This document shows positions 1-6,721 of a DNA stretch of 19,323 nt, piece after piece. This stretch comes from Conexibacter sp. (GTDB taxonomy: Bacteria; Actinomycetota; Thermoleophilia; Solirubrobacterales; Solirubrobacteraceae): contig JAOPZP010000124.1 in assembly GCA_025964055.1 (NCBI GenBank), positions 1 through 19,323 of the forward strand, written 5' to 3'. The position numbers and the translations under genes are program-made. The notes below the pieces were generated by a model that was not told the origin of the DNA, ran no database searches, and was given only the letters and a program-made list of their open reading frames with translations. Each line of letters begins with the position of its first letter. The first letter of the stretch is position 1.

Positions 1-516
1 GTGCGCGCCTGTCGCCGCCGCGCGGCCCTCGACGCCGGCGACGAACCCGGCGCCCACCGTCGTCCAGTCGCCCTGGTCCTCCCACCCCGCCGGGACGACG
101 GCGACCGCGGTCGGCGCGCCGTCCAGCAACCGCGCCGCGGTGCTCCCGACGGCCGTCCGGCCGGGCGGCTGACCTGCCGGCGAGCCGACGACGAGCAGCG
201 CGGCGCCGACCTCGAGCGCGGCGAACGCGAGGCCCCTCGGCGCGCTCGACGCGCCCAACGGCACGGTCTCGACCGACGGCAGGCCGGGCGTGCCACTCCG
301 GACCGCCGCGGCCGCGCGCTCCAGCGCCTCCGACGCGTCGCGCGGCAGGTCCTCGCCGAACTGCCCGCCGACCAGTCGCTCGACGACCTCGTCGCTCGCG
401 AAGACCGAGGCGATCATCAACGGTGCGCCGGTGTGGGCGGCGACGCGCGCGGCGAAGCGCACCGGGGCGAGGTCCACCGTGCCCGGGTCGACGGCGGCGA
501 GGACGGGCGAGGCCAT
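1..516 (-). CDS. Universal stress protein, tandem UspA domains (partial, C-terminus off the left edge)
   Basis: The reverse strand is open from an ATG at 516 to the window edge, giving 172 residues with no stop. Residues 1-143 form one Usp domain: a beta-strand start with VLAAVD and an acidic D10, then the nucleotide-binding signature near 111-126 (GS, then about a dozen residues, then GST), then a terminal strand VAVVPAG. The stretch WTTVGAGFVAGVEGRAA (151-167) looks like the start of a second Usp domain, so the full protein is probably the two-domain form of about 280-300 residues. Usp proteins bind ATP or other small ligands and support stress survival in the cytoplasm. The gene begins 13 bp after the dehydrogenase stop, so it is probably the last gene seen of that operon. 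No clear Shine-Dalgarno precedes the ATG, so a slightly different start is possible. Confidence 0.8.
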   Translation of the reverse strand, partial: MASPVLAAVDPGTVDLAPVRFAARVAAHTGAPLMIASVFASDEVVERLVGGQFGEDLPRDASEALERAAAAVRSGTPGLPSVETVPLGASSAPRGLAFAALEVGAALLVVGSPAGQPPGRTAVGSTAARLLDGAPTAVAVVPAGWEDQGDWTTVGAGFVAGVEGRAAATGAH

Positions 517-529
517 GGTGGAGGAAGGT

Positions 530-1723
530 CTATGCGGCGGACGCCGCCCCGTTCGGCGCGAACACCGACCGCAGGCAGCCGTCCTCCTTGTTCTTGAACA
601 ACTCGTAGCCCTTGGGGCCGTCGTCGAGGGACATCCGATGGGTTGCGAGGTGGCCGGTCTTGAGCTCGCCCTTGGCGATGCGGTCGAGCAGCTCCGGGAT
701 GTAGCGCTCGCCGTGCTGCTGGGCGCCGCGCATCGTGAGGCCCTTGTTCATGAAGGCCCCCAGCGGGAACTTGTCCACCATCCCCACGAACACGCCGAGG
801 ACGAAGACCGTGCCGCCCTTGCGGCAGGCCATGATCGCGTCGCGCACCGCGTGCGGCCGATCCGTCTCGATGCGCAGCTGCTGCTTGACCTGCTCGTAGC
901 GGTACTGCGGCCCGGGCGCGTGCGACTCGAGGCCCACGGCCTCGATGCACACGTCGGGCCCGCGGCCGCCCGTGCGCTCCTTGAGCTCCAGGTCGACGTC
1001 GGTCTGCTCGTAGTTGAGGACCTCCGCGCCGATGTGCCGCTCCATCATCTCCAGGCGGTAGTCGAAGCGGTCCATCGCGATGACGCGCTCGGCCCCCTTC
1101 AGGAACGCCGAGTTGGCGGCCATCTGCCCCACCGCACCGCACCCCCACACCGCGACGATGTCGCCCGGCTGGACGCCGCCGAGGTCGGCTCCCATCCACC
1201 CGGTCGGCGCGGAGTCGGAGGCGAACAGCGCCGCCTCATCCTCCACGCCGTCGGGGATCGCGAAGGCGATGGTGTCGGCGTACGGCACCCGCACGTACTC
1301 GGCGTGGCTGCCCTTGAAGCCACCCATCGCGTGGGAGTAGCCGAAGATGCCGGCGGGATGGGTGCCCCACATCGCCTCGGTGATCGCGGGGTTGGTGTTC
1401 CCGTTGTCGCAGCACGAGTACATCTGGTGCTCGCAGAACCAGCACGAGCCGCAGGCGATGACCGAGCACACCACGACGCGGTCGCCGACCTTGTGCTTCT
1501 GCACGTCGGGCCCCGTCTCGACGATCGTGCCCATGAACTCATGGCCGATCACGTCCCCCTCGCGCATCGCGGGGATGTAGCCGCTGATCTGATGCAGGTC
1601 CGAGCCGCAGACCGAGCTGAGGTGGACCTTGAGGATCGCGTCGTGACGGTTCTGGATGCGAGGGTCGGGGATGTCGTTCTCCACCGACAGCTCGTTGACG
1701 CCCGTCCAGCACAAGGCCTTCAT
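530..1723 (-). CDS. Zinc-dependent alcohol dehydrogenase, formaldehyde-dehydrogenase-like MDR family
   Basis: A 397-residue medium-chain dehydrogenase. Catalytic zinc ligands are visible as C39 and H61 with adjacent E62 (motif GHE). The structural zinc lobe is C91, C94, C97 and C105. The Rossmann fold follows with GCGAVG at 194-199 and acidic D218 at the end of the second strand, which favours NAD(H) over NADP(H). The length (about 390-400 residues) and the long insertion after the structural zinc lobe resemble the glutathione-independent formaldehyde dehydrogenase-like subgroup. The expected reaction is reversible oxidation of an alcohol, or of a hydrated aldehyde, in the cytoplasm; the substrate is unknown. 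The ATG overlaps the stop of the upstream small gene (ATGA at 1720-1723), so translation is probably coupled. A Usp gene follows after 13 bp. Confidence 0.9.
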   Translation of the reverse strand: MKALCWTGVNELSVENDIPDPRIQNRHDAILKVHLSSVCGSDLHQISGYIPAMREGDVIGHEFMGTIVETGPDVQKHKVGDRVVVCSVIACGSCWFCEHQMYSCCDNGNTNPAITEAMWGTHPAGIFGYSHAMGGFKGSHAEYVRVPYADTIAFAIPDGVEDEAALFASDSAPTGWMGADLGGVQPGDIVAVWGCGAVGQMAANSAFLKGAERVIAMDRFDYRLEMMERHIGAEVLNYEQTDVDLELKERTGGRGPDVCIEAVGLESHAPGPQYRYEQVKQQLRIETDRPHAVRDAIMACRKGGTVFVLGVFVGMVDKFPLGAFMNKGLTMRGAQQHGERYIPELLDRIAKGELKTGHLATHRMSLDDGPKGYELFKNKEDGCLRSVFAPNGAASAA

Positions 1724-2190
1724 AGCCGTCCCGTCCCCTGCGCCCGGCGGAGGGCGAGCTCCAGCGGGAGGTTCGTGATCGTCGTCCTGGTCGTCGACGG
1801 CTTGTCGGACTCGAGCACCTCGCCGGTCTCGAGGATCATCTTCGCGTGGCGCAGCGCGGTGCGCAGGCGCTCGCGCTGGTCGCCGGTGTGCTTGCCGCCG
1901 GGAACCTGTTCGCCGCCGTCGGACGGTCGCGTGATGCGGGCGGCCAGCTCGCTGCCCTTGTCGGCGGGCGCCGGGCGCACCTGCACCTCGATCTCGCTGG
2001 CCATCTCGGCCAGCGGGCCCGGCAGCCGGCCATCCGGCATGACCTCCTGTGGCGGCCGGTTCACCGTGACGACGTTCCAGCGATCGGTCCGCGCGCGCGT
2101 GGTCGCCGTGCCCGCGATCTTGCGGACGGTCGACTCGATGATGTCTCCACCACGGGTCAACCCGTTCAACATGAGATTGGTGGGATCCAT
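1720..2190 (-). CDS. Uncharacterised small protein coupled to the alcohol dehydrogenase
   Basis: A 156-residue protein if it starts at the ATG at 2190 (MDPTNLML). The reading frame continues upstream to 2370, but that extension is Arg/Pro-rich, runs through the intergenic repeats and reaches the GntR start, so I exclude it. A start at residue 7 is also possible. The middle (WNVVTVNRPPQEV, then EVQVRPAPADKGSELAARI) looks like strands of an SRPBCC/cyclase-type fold, but the protein is shorter than typical members. The C-terminus (RLRTALRHAKMILETGEVL onward) is a helix followed by a basic, Thr-rich tail. It has no signal peptide and no membrane segment. From memory, similar small proteins sit beside zinc-dependent alcohol dehydrogenases in other actinobacteria; this is not verified. 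The stop overlaps the dehydrogenase start. I do not know its function. Confidence 0.65.
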   Translation of the reverse strand: MDPTNLMLNGLTRGGDIIESTVRKIAGTATTRARTDRWNVVTVNRPPQEVMPDGRLPGPLAEMASEIEVQVRPAPADKGSELAARITRPSDGGEQVPGGKHTGDQRERLRTALRHAKMILETGEVLESDKPSTTRTTITNLPLELALRRAQGTGRL

Positions 2191-2250
2191 CCCCGGTCCA
2201 CTAGGTCGCGACACGCGCGGACAAGGCGCCGGACCGCAGCTTCGACGCGA

Positions 2251-2270
2251 TGCACGAATTTCCCGGTGCA
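2251..2270. repeat. Inverted repeat TGCAC-N10-GTGCA
   Basis: Perfect 5-bp arms (2251-2255 and 2266-2270) separated by 10 bp, in the divergent control region. The 15-16 bp centre-to-centre distance is about one and a half helical turns. It may be a regulator-binding site, but arms this short can occur by chance. Confidence 0.35.
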
Positions 2271-2278
2271 TTTCGCAT

Positions 2279-2294
2279 ACCAACGATATATGGT
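2279..2294. promoter_or_regulatory. Candidate GntR operator ACCA-N8-TGGT
   Basis: Arms ACCA (2279-2282) and TGGT (2291-2294) flank an AT-rich centre ACGATATA. FCD-subfamily GntR proteins often bind short palindromes of this size with an AT centre. The core GATATATG resembles GAATATATG in the hyuB/hyuC promoter at 14324-14332, which is the main reason to suspect a shared regulator. Confidence 0.35.
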
Positions 2295-2368
2295 GGAGGC
2301 GATGGCGACCGGCCCACGGTCCCCGCCGGGCGCCGCCCGCCCACTCATCTCCAGAGAGGAGCTCAGCC

Positions 2369-3121
2369 ATGGCACGAACAGGTCGTGCGTTGATGCGACA
2401 AGCCTATGACGAGATCAAGCGGCGCATCATCACGCTCGAGCTCAAGCCGGGATATCGGATCGACGACGTCGCGCTGGCGTCGGACCTGCGGCTGAGCCGC
2501 ACGCCCGTCCGGGAGGCGCTCTTCCTCCTCGGCTCCGAGGGACTGATCGAGATGCGAGACAGAGGCGGGTTTGCCGTCCGGGCCCTCGACCTCGCCGACA
2601 TCGCCGACCTCTTCGAGGTCCACGTGGTCATCGCCAAGGCCGTGGCGCGCGTCGCCGTCCAGCGCGCAACGGATGCCGACCTCGACGCGATGACCGCGGC
2701 GGCCGAGGCGGTCGAGAGCGCCATCGATCGGCGAGACCACCTCGAGATCACGCGGGCCAATGCGCAGCTTCATCGTCTCGAGGCCGGCGCGACCCACAAC
2801 GAGCAGCTGCACCAGATCGCGACCAAGATCCACGATCAGGGCGAGCGCCTGGCCTACCTCTGCTTCGGCGGCGAGCGGGAATGGGGTCAGCTCGACGAGT
2901 ACTTCACCAAGGTCAAGCTCGACCACGCAGCGCTGCTCGCCGGATACCGGCGCCGCGACGTCGCGGTCGTGCAGAAGCTGGCGACCGAGCACGTCCAGCA
3001 GTTCCTCGAGCGGGTGCAGGCCTGGATGGCGTCGGAAGCCACAGACGGCTTCGTCGTCACCGACGCCGACCTCGACGCCGGGCGCTTCCGGCGCGACACG
3101 CTGAGCCCGCAGGTCGACTGA
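2369..3121 (+). CDS. GntR-family transcriptional regulator, FadR/FCD subfamily
   Basis: A 250-residue protein from the ATG at 2369, preceded by AGAGGAG about 9 bp upstream. Residues 1-75 are the winged helix-turn-helix: YDEIKRRIITLELKPGYRID, then LASDLRLSRTPVREAL and a wing ending GGFAVR. This is the classic GntR layout. Residues about 80-220 are an all-helical FCD ligand domain, with the late LDHAALLAGYRRRD and EHVQQF helices that usually supply metal-coordinating histidines. It would be a cytoplasmic repressor or activator responding to a small carboxylated metabolite. It is divergent from the dehydrogenase operon and convergent (9 bp between stop codons) with the last gene of the hydantoinase-type catabolic island, for which it is the only local regulator. 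The last 30 residues are a tail beyond the FCD fold. Confidence 0.9.
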   Translation: MARTGRALMRQAYDEIKRRIITLELKPGYRIDDVALASDLRLSRTPVREALFLLGSEGLIEMRDRGGFAVRALDLADIADLFEVHVVIAKAVARVAVQRATDADLDAMTAAAEAVESAIDRRDHLEITRANAQLHRLEAGATHNEQLHQIATKIHDQGERLAYLCFGGEREWGQLDEYFTKVKLDHAALLAGYRRRDVAVVQKLATEHVQQFLERVQAWMASEATDGFVVTDADLDAGRFRRDTLSPQVD

Positions 3122-3130
3122 GCCCGCCGC

Positions 3131-4195
3131 TCACGAGCGGATCGGAACAGCCACCGGTCGCAACGGCGCGCCGGTGGCGCCGGCAAGCTTGAGCGGAAAG
3201 GCGAGGACGGCGAAGTCGTACATCTTCTCCGCCGCGATCTCCTCCATGTTGACGACCTCCATGATCTGCGCACCGGCCGTCGCCAGCAGATAGGAGTGCA
3301 CGGGCATGAACGCGCCCTCCTCCTCCGAGGGCAGGACCTCCAAGGCGATCGAGTCCGATGCCACGCACATGGCGCCGACCTCCTCGCAGAGGAACCGTGC
3401 GGCAGCCAGGCCGAGGCCCGGCGAGTTGGGCAGGTACCGGTCGGGATCGGGCCAGTGCCCCATGCGGCCGGTCCGGACGTGCACGACGGTTCCGGACTGC
3501 AGCTGCGTGCCCTGGCTGCGCGCGGCGGCGCGCAGGTCCGCGGGGGTGATCGCGTAGCCGTCGGGCAGGCAGTCGACGCCGTGGAGACCGGCGACGTCGA
3601 GCAGCGTGGCGCGGGCGACGATGGGCGGGTAGTGCTCGGCGCCGCCCTTGAGCCAATGACGGCTCCCCAGGTCCTCCTGCGCCGTCCAACCGTTCCAGAA
3701 CGTTCCGTAGTACCCACGGTGGTTGAGCGTGTCGATGTGGGTGCCGCAGTGCGTGTACATGGCGATCGAGTCGCCGGCGTAGCTGTACTTCGACAGCACG
3801 TCGGGGCCACGCGCGCCGAGGTCCTCGTTGCGCGATCCGTCGGGGGTGTGGGTCATCCAGATGCCGTAGGGCGGATCGCCGGCCGCAAGCCACGACGGCA
3901 TGCCGAGCACGTAGTCCACCGAGAGATCGAAGGTCGCGCGGCCGTCGAGCAGCTCGAGCACCGCGCGGCGCGACTCGGGGGTGATCCAGTTCAGACGTCC
4001 GATCTGGTCGTCGGGGCCCCACGGGCTTCTCGAGACACGGACCCCGTCGCGTTCCAGCAGCGACTCGTACACGAGCTGGTGCTCGCCGGCGACGTTCGCC
4101 GCGGGCGCGCCCGCGGGCGCCGCCTCGGCGCCCGCAGGGATCTGCCCTCCGGTGCCGGCCTGGTCCTCCGGGCCGGCTCCGTGATGCATGCACAT
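3131..4195 (-). CDS. Cyclase-family metal-dependent hydrolase (kynurenine formamidase / isatin hydrolase-like)
   Basis: A 354-residue member of the putative cyclase family (PF04199). The metal-binding motif HxGTHxDxxxH is present as H149, G151, T152, H153, D155 and H159, with Leu157 where Pro is common. The family's N-terminal WGPDDQIGRLN element is at 59-69, and the C-terminal FPLKLAGATGAPLRPVA strand is intact. Relatives hydrolyse amide or lactam bonds with Mn or Zn (kynurenine formamidase, isatin hydrolase) or act on other cyclic amides. The first 35 residues (MCMHHGAG, then Ala/Gly/Pro-rich) are low complexity and have no good Shine-Dalgarno, so the start is uncertain; the third codon is another ATG. 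The gene follows the DapB-like gene by 9 bp and is the last gene of the catabolic operon. It may open a ring or remove a formyl or amide group in that pathway. Confidence 0.85.
   Translation of the reverse strand: MCMHHGAGPEDQAGTGGQIPAGAEAAPAGAPAANVAGEHQLVYESLLERDGVRVSRSPWGPDDQIGRLNWITPESRRAVLELLDGRATFDLSVDYVLGMPSWLAAGDPPYGIWMTHTPDGSRNEDLGARGPDVLSKYSYAGDSIAMYTHCGTHIDTLNHRGYYGTFWNGWTAQEDLGSRHWLKGGAEHYPPIVARATLLDVAGLHGVDCLPDGYAITPADLRAAARSQGTQLQSGTVVHVRTGRMGHWPDPDRYLPNSPGLGLAAARFLCEEVGAMCVASDSIALEVLPSEEEGAFMPVHSYLLATAGAQIMEVVNMEEIAAEKMYDFAVLAFPLKLAGATGAPLRPVAVPIRS
3150..3178. terminator. Inverted repeat past the gntR stop, possible terminator
   Basis: GCCACCGG (3150-3157) and CCGGTGGC (3171-3178) form a perfect 8-bp stem with a 13-nt loop. 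A 5-bp hairpin, CCGCT/AGCGG (3127-3140), lies just before it. Only 9 bp separate the convergent stop codons, so any terminator for gntR must lie in the 3' end of the cyclase gene. There is no T-tract, so this could simply be coding sequence. Confidence 0.25.
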
Positions 4196-4204
4196 GGTGC
4201 CGGT

Positions 4205-5182
4205 CTACGCCGCGGCCTGCGGCTCGACGACGGCCGCCGTCGCCCCGGCCCAGCCGGGGAGCTCGATGGGGAGACGCAGCCCGGCGGGCACCGCCGCGAC
4301 GACCGTGGCCGCGTGGACGAGCCGGGCCACCGTGGCGCGGTCGCCGTGGACTCCCGTGAGGGTCATCTCGACGCCGGCGTCAGCGTCGATCACGATGCGG
4401 TCGACGTCCTCGCCCTCCATCGAGAACACGAGCTCGAGGGAGACCGACCGGCCGTCACCCGCGTCGACCGTTGCGACCTCGCGGATGCCGATGACCGAGC
4501 CGTCGGCCACGACCGGCCCACGCTCGAAGCTCGCCGACCCGACGCTCCACCCGGCGCCGACGGCGCACAGCGCGGCCGACTCCTCCAGACCGGCGTGGCC
4601 CAGACCGGGGCCGTCGGCGCGGCGCTGCCACTCCTCGACGGTGCAGCCGACGCCCAGCTTCTCCGGAAGCTGGGGACGGCGACGGCTGAGGTCGACGTTG
4701 CGCGTGACGCTGATCGCGCGCGGCGCGATGCAGACCGACAGCGCCATCACGGGGGCGACGTCCATGACGAAGCCGGGGTTGACTCCGGTTCCGACCACGG
4801 CGCGGCCGTGGGCGCGCGCGACCGCGTCGAGCTCCGAGGACGTCTCCCCGTGGCGCAGCCACGGGTAGACCAGCGCCTCGCAGCTGCTGACGACGTGCAG
4901 TCCGGCTTCGATCAGCAGCTGGGCGTCGGCCGCCACGGCCGGGACCGAGGAGCCGGTCGCGACGATCGCGACGTCGGCGTCCAGCTGGGCATCGGTCAGC
5001 TCCTGGATCGACCCGACGACCTCGATGGAGCCGAGCGCTTCGCCGGCCCGGGCGGGGTCGACGGCGGCGACGACCTCGACGTCGTCGCGACGCACGCACT
5101 CGTCCAGCGCGGCGCGGCCGATGGCGCCGAGTCCGACGCAGATGACCCGGGTCGCCGGCTGAAGCTCGTTGTTGTCCGTCAT
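4205..5182 (-). CDS. DapB-like NAD(P)-dependent dehydrogenase (2,4-diaminopentanoate dehydrogenase-type)
   Basis: A 325-residue protein starting at the ATG at 5182, chosen because AAGGAGG lies 6 bp upstream. An in-frame ATG at 5236, overlapping the aminotransferase stop, would add 18 residues. The N-terminal Rossmann domain has GLGAIG at 17-22 and acidic D42 after the second strand. SSCEALVYPW (99-108) and GTGVNPGF (131-138) are hallmarks, as I remember them, of the branch that contains 2,4-diaminopentanoate dehydrogenase rather than true lysine-pathway DapB. That enzyme oxidatively deaminates a diamino acid to an amino-keto acid. The flanking aminotransferase/mutase-like gene fits amino-group chemistry on the product of the hydantoinase steps. 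The substrate is unknown. The cytoplasmic location is inferred from the lack of a signal peptide. Confidence 0.8.
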   Translation of the reverse strand: MTDNNELQPATRVICVGLGAIGRAALDECVRRDDVEVVAAVDPARAGEALGSIEVVGSIQELTDAQLDADVAIVATGSSVPAVAADAQLLIEAGLHVVSSCEALVYPWLRHGETSSELDAVARAHGRAVVGTGVNPGFVMDVAPVMALSVCIAPRAISVTRNVDLSRRRPQLPEKLGVGCTVEEWQRRADGPGLGHAGLEESAALCAVGAGWSVGSASFERGPVVADGSVIGIREVATVDAGDGRSVSLELVFSMEGEDVDRIVIDADAGVEMTLTGVHGDRATVARLVHAATVVAAVPAGLRLPIELPGWAGATAAVVEPQAAA

Positions 5183-5232
5183 GGTGCCTCCTTGTAGGCC
5201 CGTGCTCGTAGTTGGTGTCGTTGGAACGGTGC

Positions 5233-6612
5233 TCATGCGGTCGCCACGACGCCTGTCTGGACGAGCGCACGCAACGCGCCGTCGAAGGCGCTGAGCGCGA
5301 GCTCGAGCTCGGCGTCGCCGTGCGCCCCCGACGCCATGCCGCCGTTGTAGGAGAAGAGGTCGACCCCGCGGCTGCGCACCTCACGGTGCAGCGCCGCGAT
5401 CAGCGAGCGCGGCATGGCCAGGTAGCGCTCGGTGGTCATCGTCTCCGGCGACACGTCGCCGACCACCTCTCCGTCAGGCGACTGGAGGTAGAGGTGGAAG
5501 ACCGACGAATCGCCGTAGGCGAATCCCGCGATCGACAGGCTCTCGACGATCTCCTGCAGCCCGGCCCGCAGCGCCGCGACGTGCCCGTCGGCGGCCTGCT
5601 GTGCCTCACCCGAAGCGGCTCCCGTGAGCGTCGCGATGCCGGCAGCGGCCGGCACGGGATGGCCGTTGAAGGTGCCGTGGTGCAGCACGTAGCCCTCGCG
5701 CGGCGACTTGTCGGGCCGCAGCAGGTCCAGGATCTCGGCGGCGCCGGCGACCGCGCCGCCGGGGAGCCCGCCGGTCAGGATCTTCCCCAGCGAGGTCAGG
5801 TCCGGGGTGATGCCGGTGAGCGACTGGATGCCGCCCGGCGCCCACCGGAATGCCGTGATGACCTCGTCGAAGATGAGCACGGTGCCGTGCCGGCTCGTCG
5901 CGTCGCGCAGCGAAGCCAGGAAGTGCGACGGCAGCGGCACGGTCCCCCACGAGGCCCCGGAGGGCTCGAGGATGACGGCGGCGACGTCCTCGCCGGCGAA
6001 GACCTCTTCGAGCTCGGACGGCGACAGGTCCGACCGGATCGTGCGCACGGTGGCGAGGACCTCGTCGGGGATCCCCGCGGTCGCCGCCTCGTCGAACGGC
6101 GCTCGGTAGCCGATCAGGCCGTAGTCGTGCCAGCCGTTGTAGTGGCCCTGGACGCGAACGACAGTGGACCGGCCGGTGTGGGCGCGGGCCAGCCGCAGGG
6201 CCAGCATCGTCGCCTCGGTTCCCGACGCCAGGAAGCGCGTGCGCTCAGCCGAGGGGATGAGCTCGCCGACCAGGCGCGCCCATTCGATCTCGAGGGCGTG
6301 CGAGCCGCCGGGGATCCCGAACGCCGCGTGCTTGCGGACGGCCTCCACCACCGCCGGGGGGCTGTAGCCCAGGATCTGGGAGCCCTGCCCCATGGCGTAG
6401 CAGAGGTAGCGGTTGCCGTCGGCGTCCCACTTGTACGGACCCTCGCCGCGCTCGTAGAACAGCGGGAACGGCGCCGCGCTGCGGAGGTTGTGGTGCACGC
6501 CCGCCGGCGCCAGCGTGGCAGCCTGCGCGAAGAGCTCGTTCGACCGTCCTCGCTGGTCGGCGTAGGTCGTCGCTCCCGTCGGGGACGTGGCGGTGGTCTG
6601 GCCTTCGGTCAT
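5233..6612 (-). CDS. Class III PLP aminotransferase, glutamate-1-semialdehyde 2,1-aminomutase-like
   Basis: A 459-residue protein from the ATG at 6612, which has AGGAGG 6 bp upstream; the frame extends to 6672 without a better start. The PLP motifs are clear: SGTEATMLALRLAR (130-143) for phosphate binding, the FDEVITAFR segment with D249 and E250, and catalytic K277 in LTSLGKILTGGLPGGA. HHGTFNGHP supplies the conserved Thr of the partner subunit. This pattern is that of glutamate-1-semialdehyde aminomutase and its catabolic relatives. No other heme-synthesis gene is nearby and the operon is catabolic, so a role in haem synthesis is unlikely. It probably transaminates or shifts an amino group within the pathway intermediate. 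A 109-bp gap separates it from the permease gene upstream; its stop is 50 bp before the preferred start of the dehydrogenase. Confidence 0.85.
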   Translation of the reverse strand: MTEGQTTATSPTGATTYADQRGRSNELFAQAATLAPAGVHHNLRSAAPFPLFYERGEGPYKWDADGNRYLCYAMGQGSQILGYSPPAVVEAVRKHAAFGIPGGSHALEIEWARLVGELIPSAERTRFLASGTEATMLALRLARAHTGRSTVVRVQGHYNGWHDYGLIGYRAPFDEAATAGIPDEVLATVRTIRSDLSPSELEEVFAGEDVAAVILEPSGASWGTVPLPSHFLASLRDATSRHGTVLIFDEVITAFRWAPGGIQSLTGITPDLTSLGKILTGGLPGGAVAGAAEILDLLRPDKSPREGYVLHHGTFNGHPVPAAAGIATLTGAASGEAQQAADGHVAALRAGLQEIVESLSIAGFAYGDSSVFHLYLQSPDGEVVGDVSPETMTTERYLAMPRSLIAALHREVRSRGVDLFSYNGGMASGAHGDAELELALSAFDGALRALVQTGVVATA

Positions 6613-6721
6613 GTTGCGCCTCCTGAAGCGCCGTGGTCGACAAGGTGGGAGGGCCGTGGATCGGCGCAGCACGACTGGGGCCGCGCCACGAGGGCGGGCC
6701 TGGCACGCTGGTGCGGACGCG

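Larger units (their letters stand above)
2191..2368. promoter_or_regulatory. Divergent control region between the dehydrogenase operon and gntR
   Basis: These 178 bp separate two divergent starts and must hold promoters in both directions. The middle (about 2250-2300) is AT-richer than its surroundings and contains two inverted repeats, listed separately. On the minus strand, TATATC (positions 2290 to 2285) could be a -10 element, but I found no convincing -35. On the plus strand, gntR has a clear ribosome binding site (AGAGGAG around 2354-2360). FCD-type GntR proteins usually bind their own promoter region, so autoregulation and control of the divergent operon are reasonable inferences. Confidence 0.55.

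Noticed and set aside
290..3121. Very long plus-strand frame (943 codons) running into gntR
   Set aside because: It is antisense to the dehydrogenase operon and rich in Arg/His/Ala/Val low-complexity sequence. Only its last 250 codons, after a good ribosome binding site, look like a protein (gntR).
5233..6612. Aminotransferase as true hemL for tetrapyrrole synthesis
   Set aside because: The motifs are of the family, but the gene is locked into a catabolic operon with no other haem gene. The active-site neighbourhood (GHYNGWHD) also suggests a catabolic paralogue.
6613..6721. Possible promoter or terminator in the 109-bp gap between the permease and aminotransferase genes
   Set aside because: I found only a 4-bp GCAC/GTGC stem and no promoter-like hexamers beyond chance. 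The gap may still contain an internal promoter, but the sequence does not show it.
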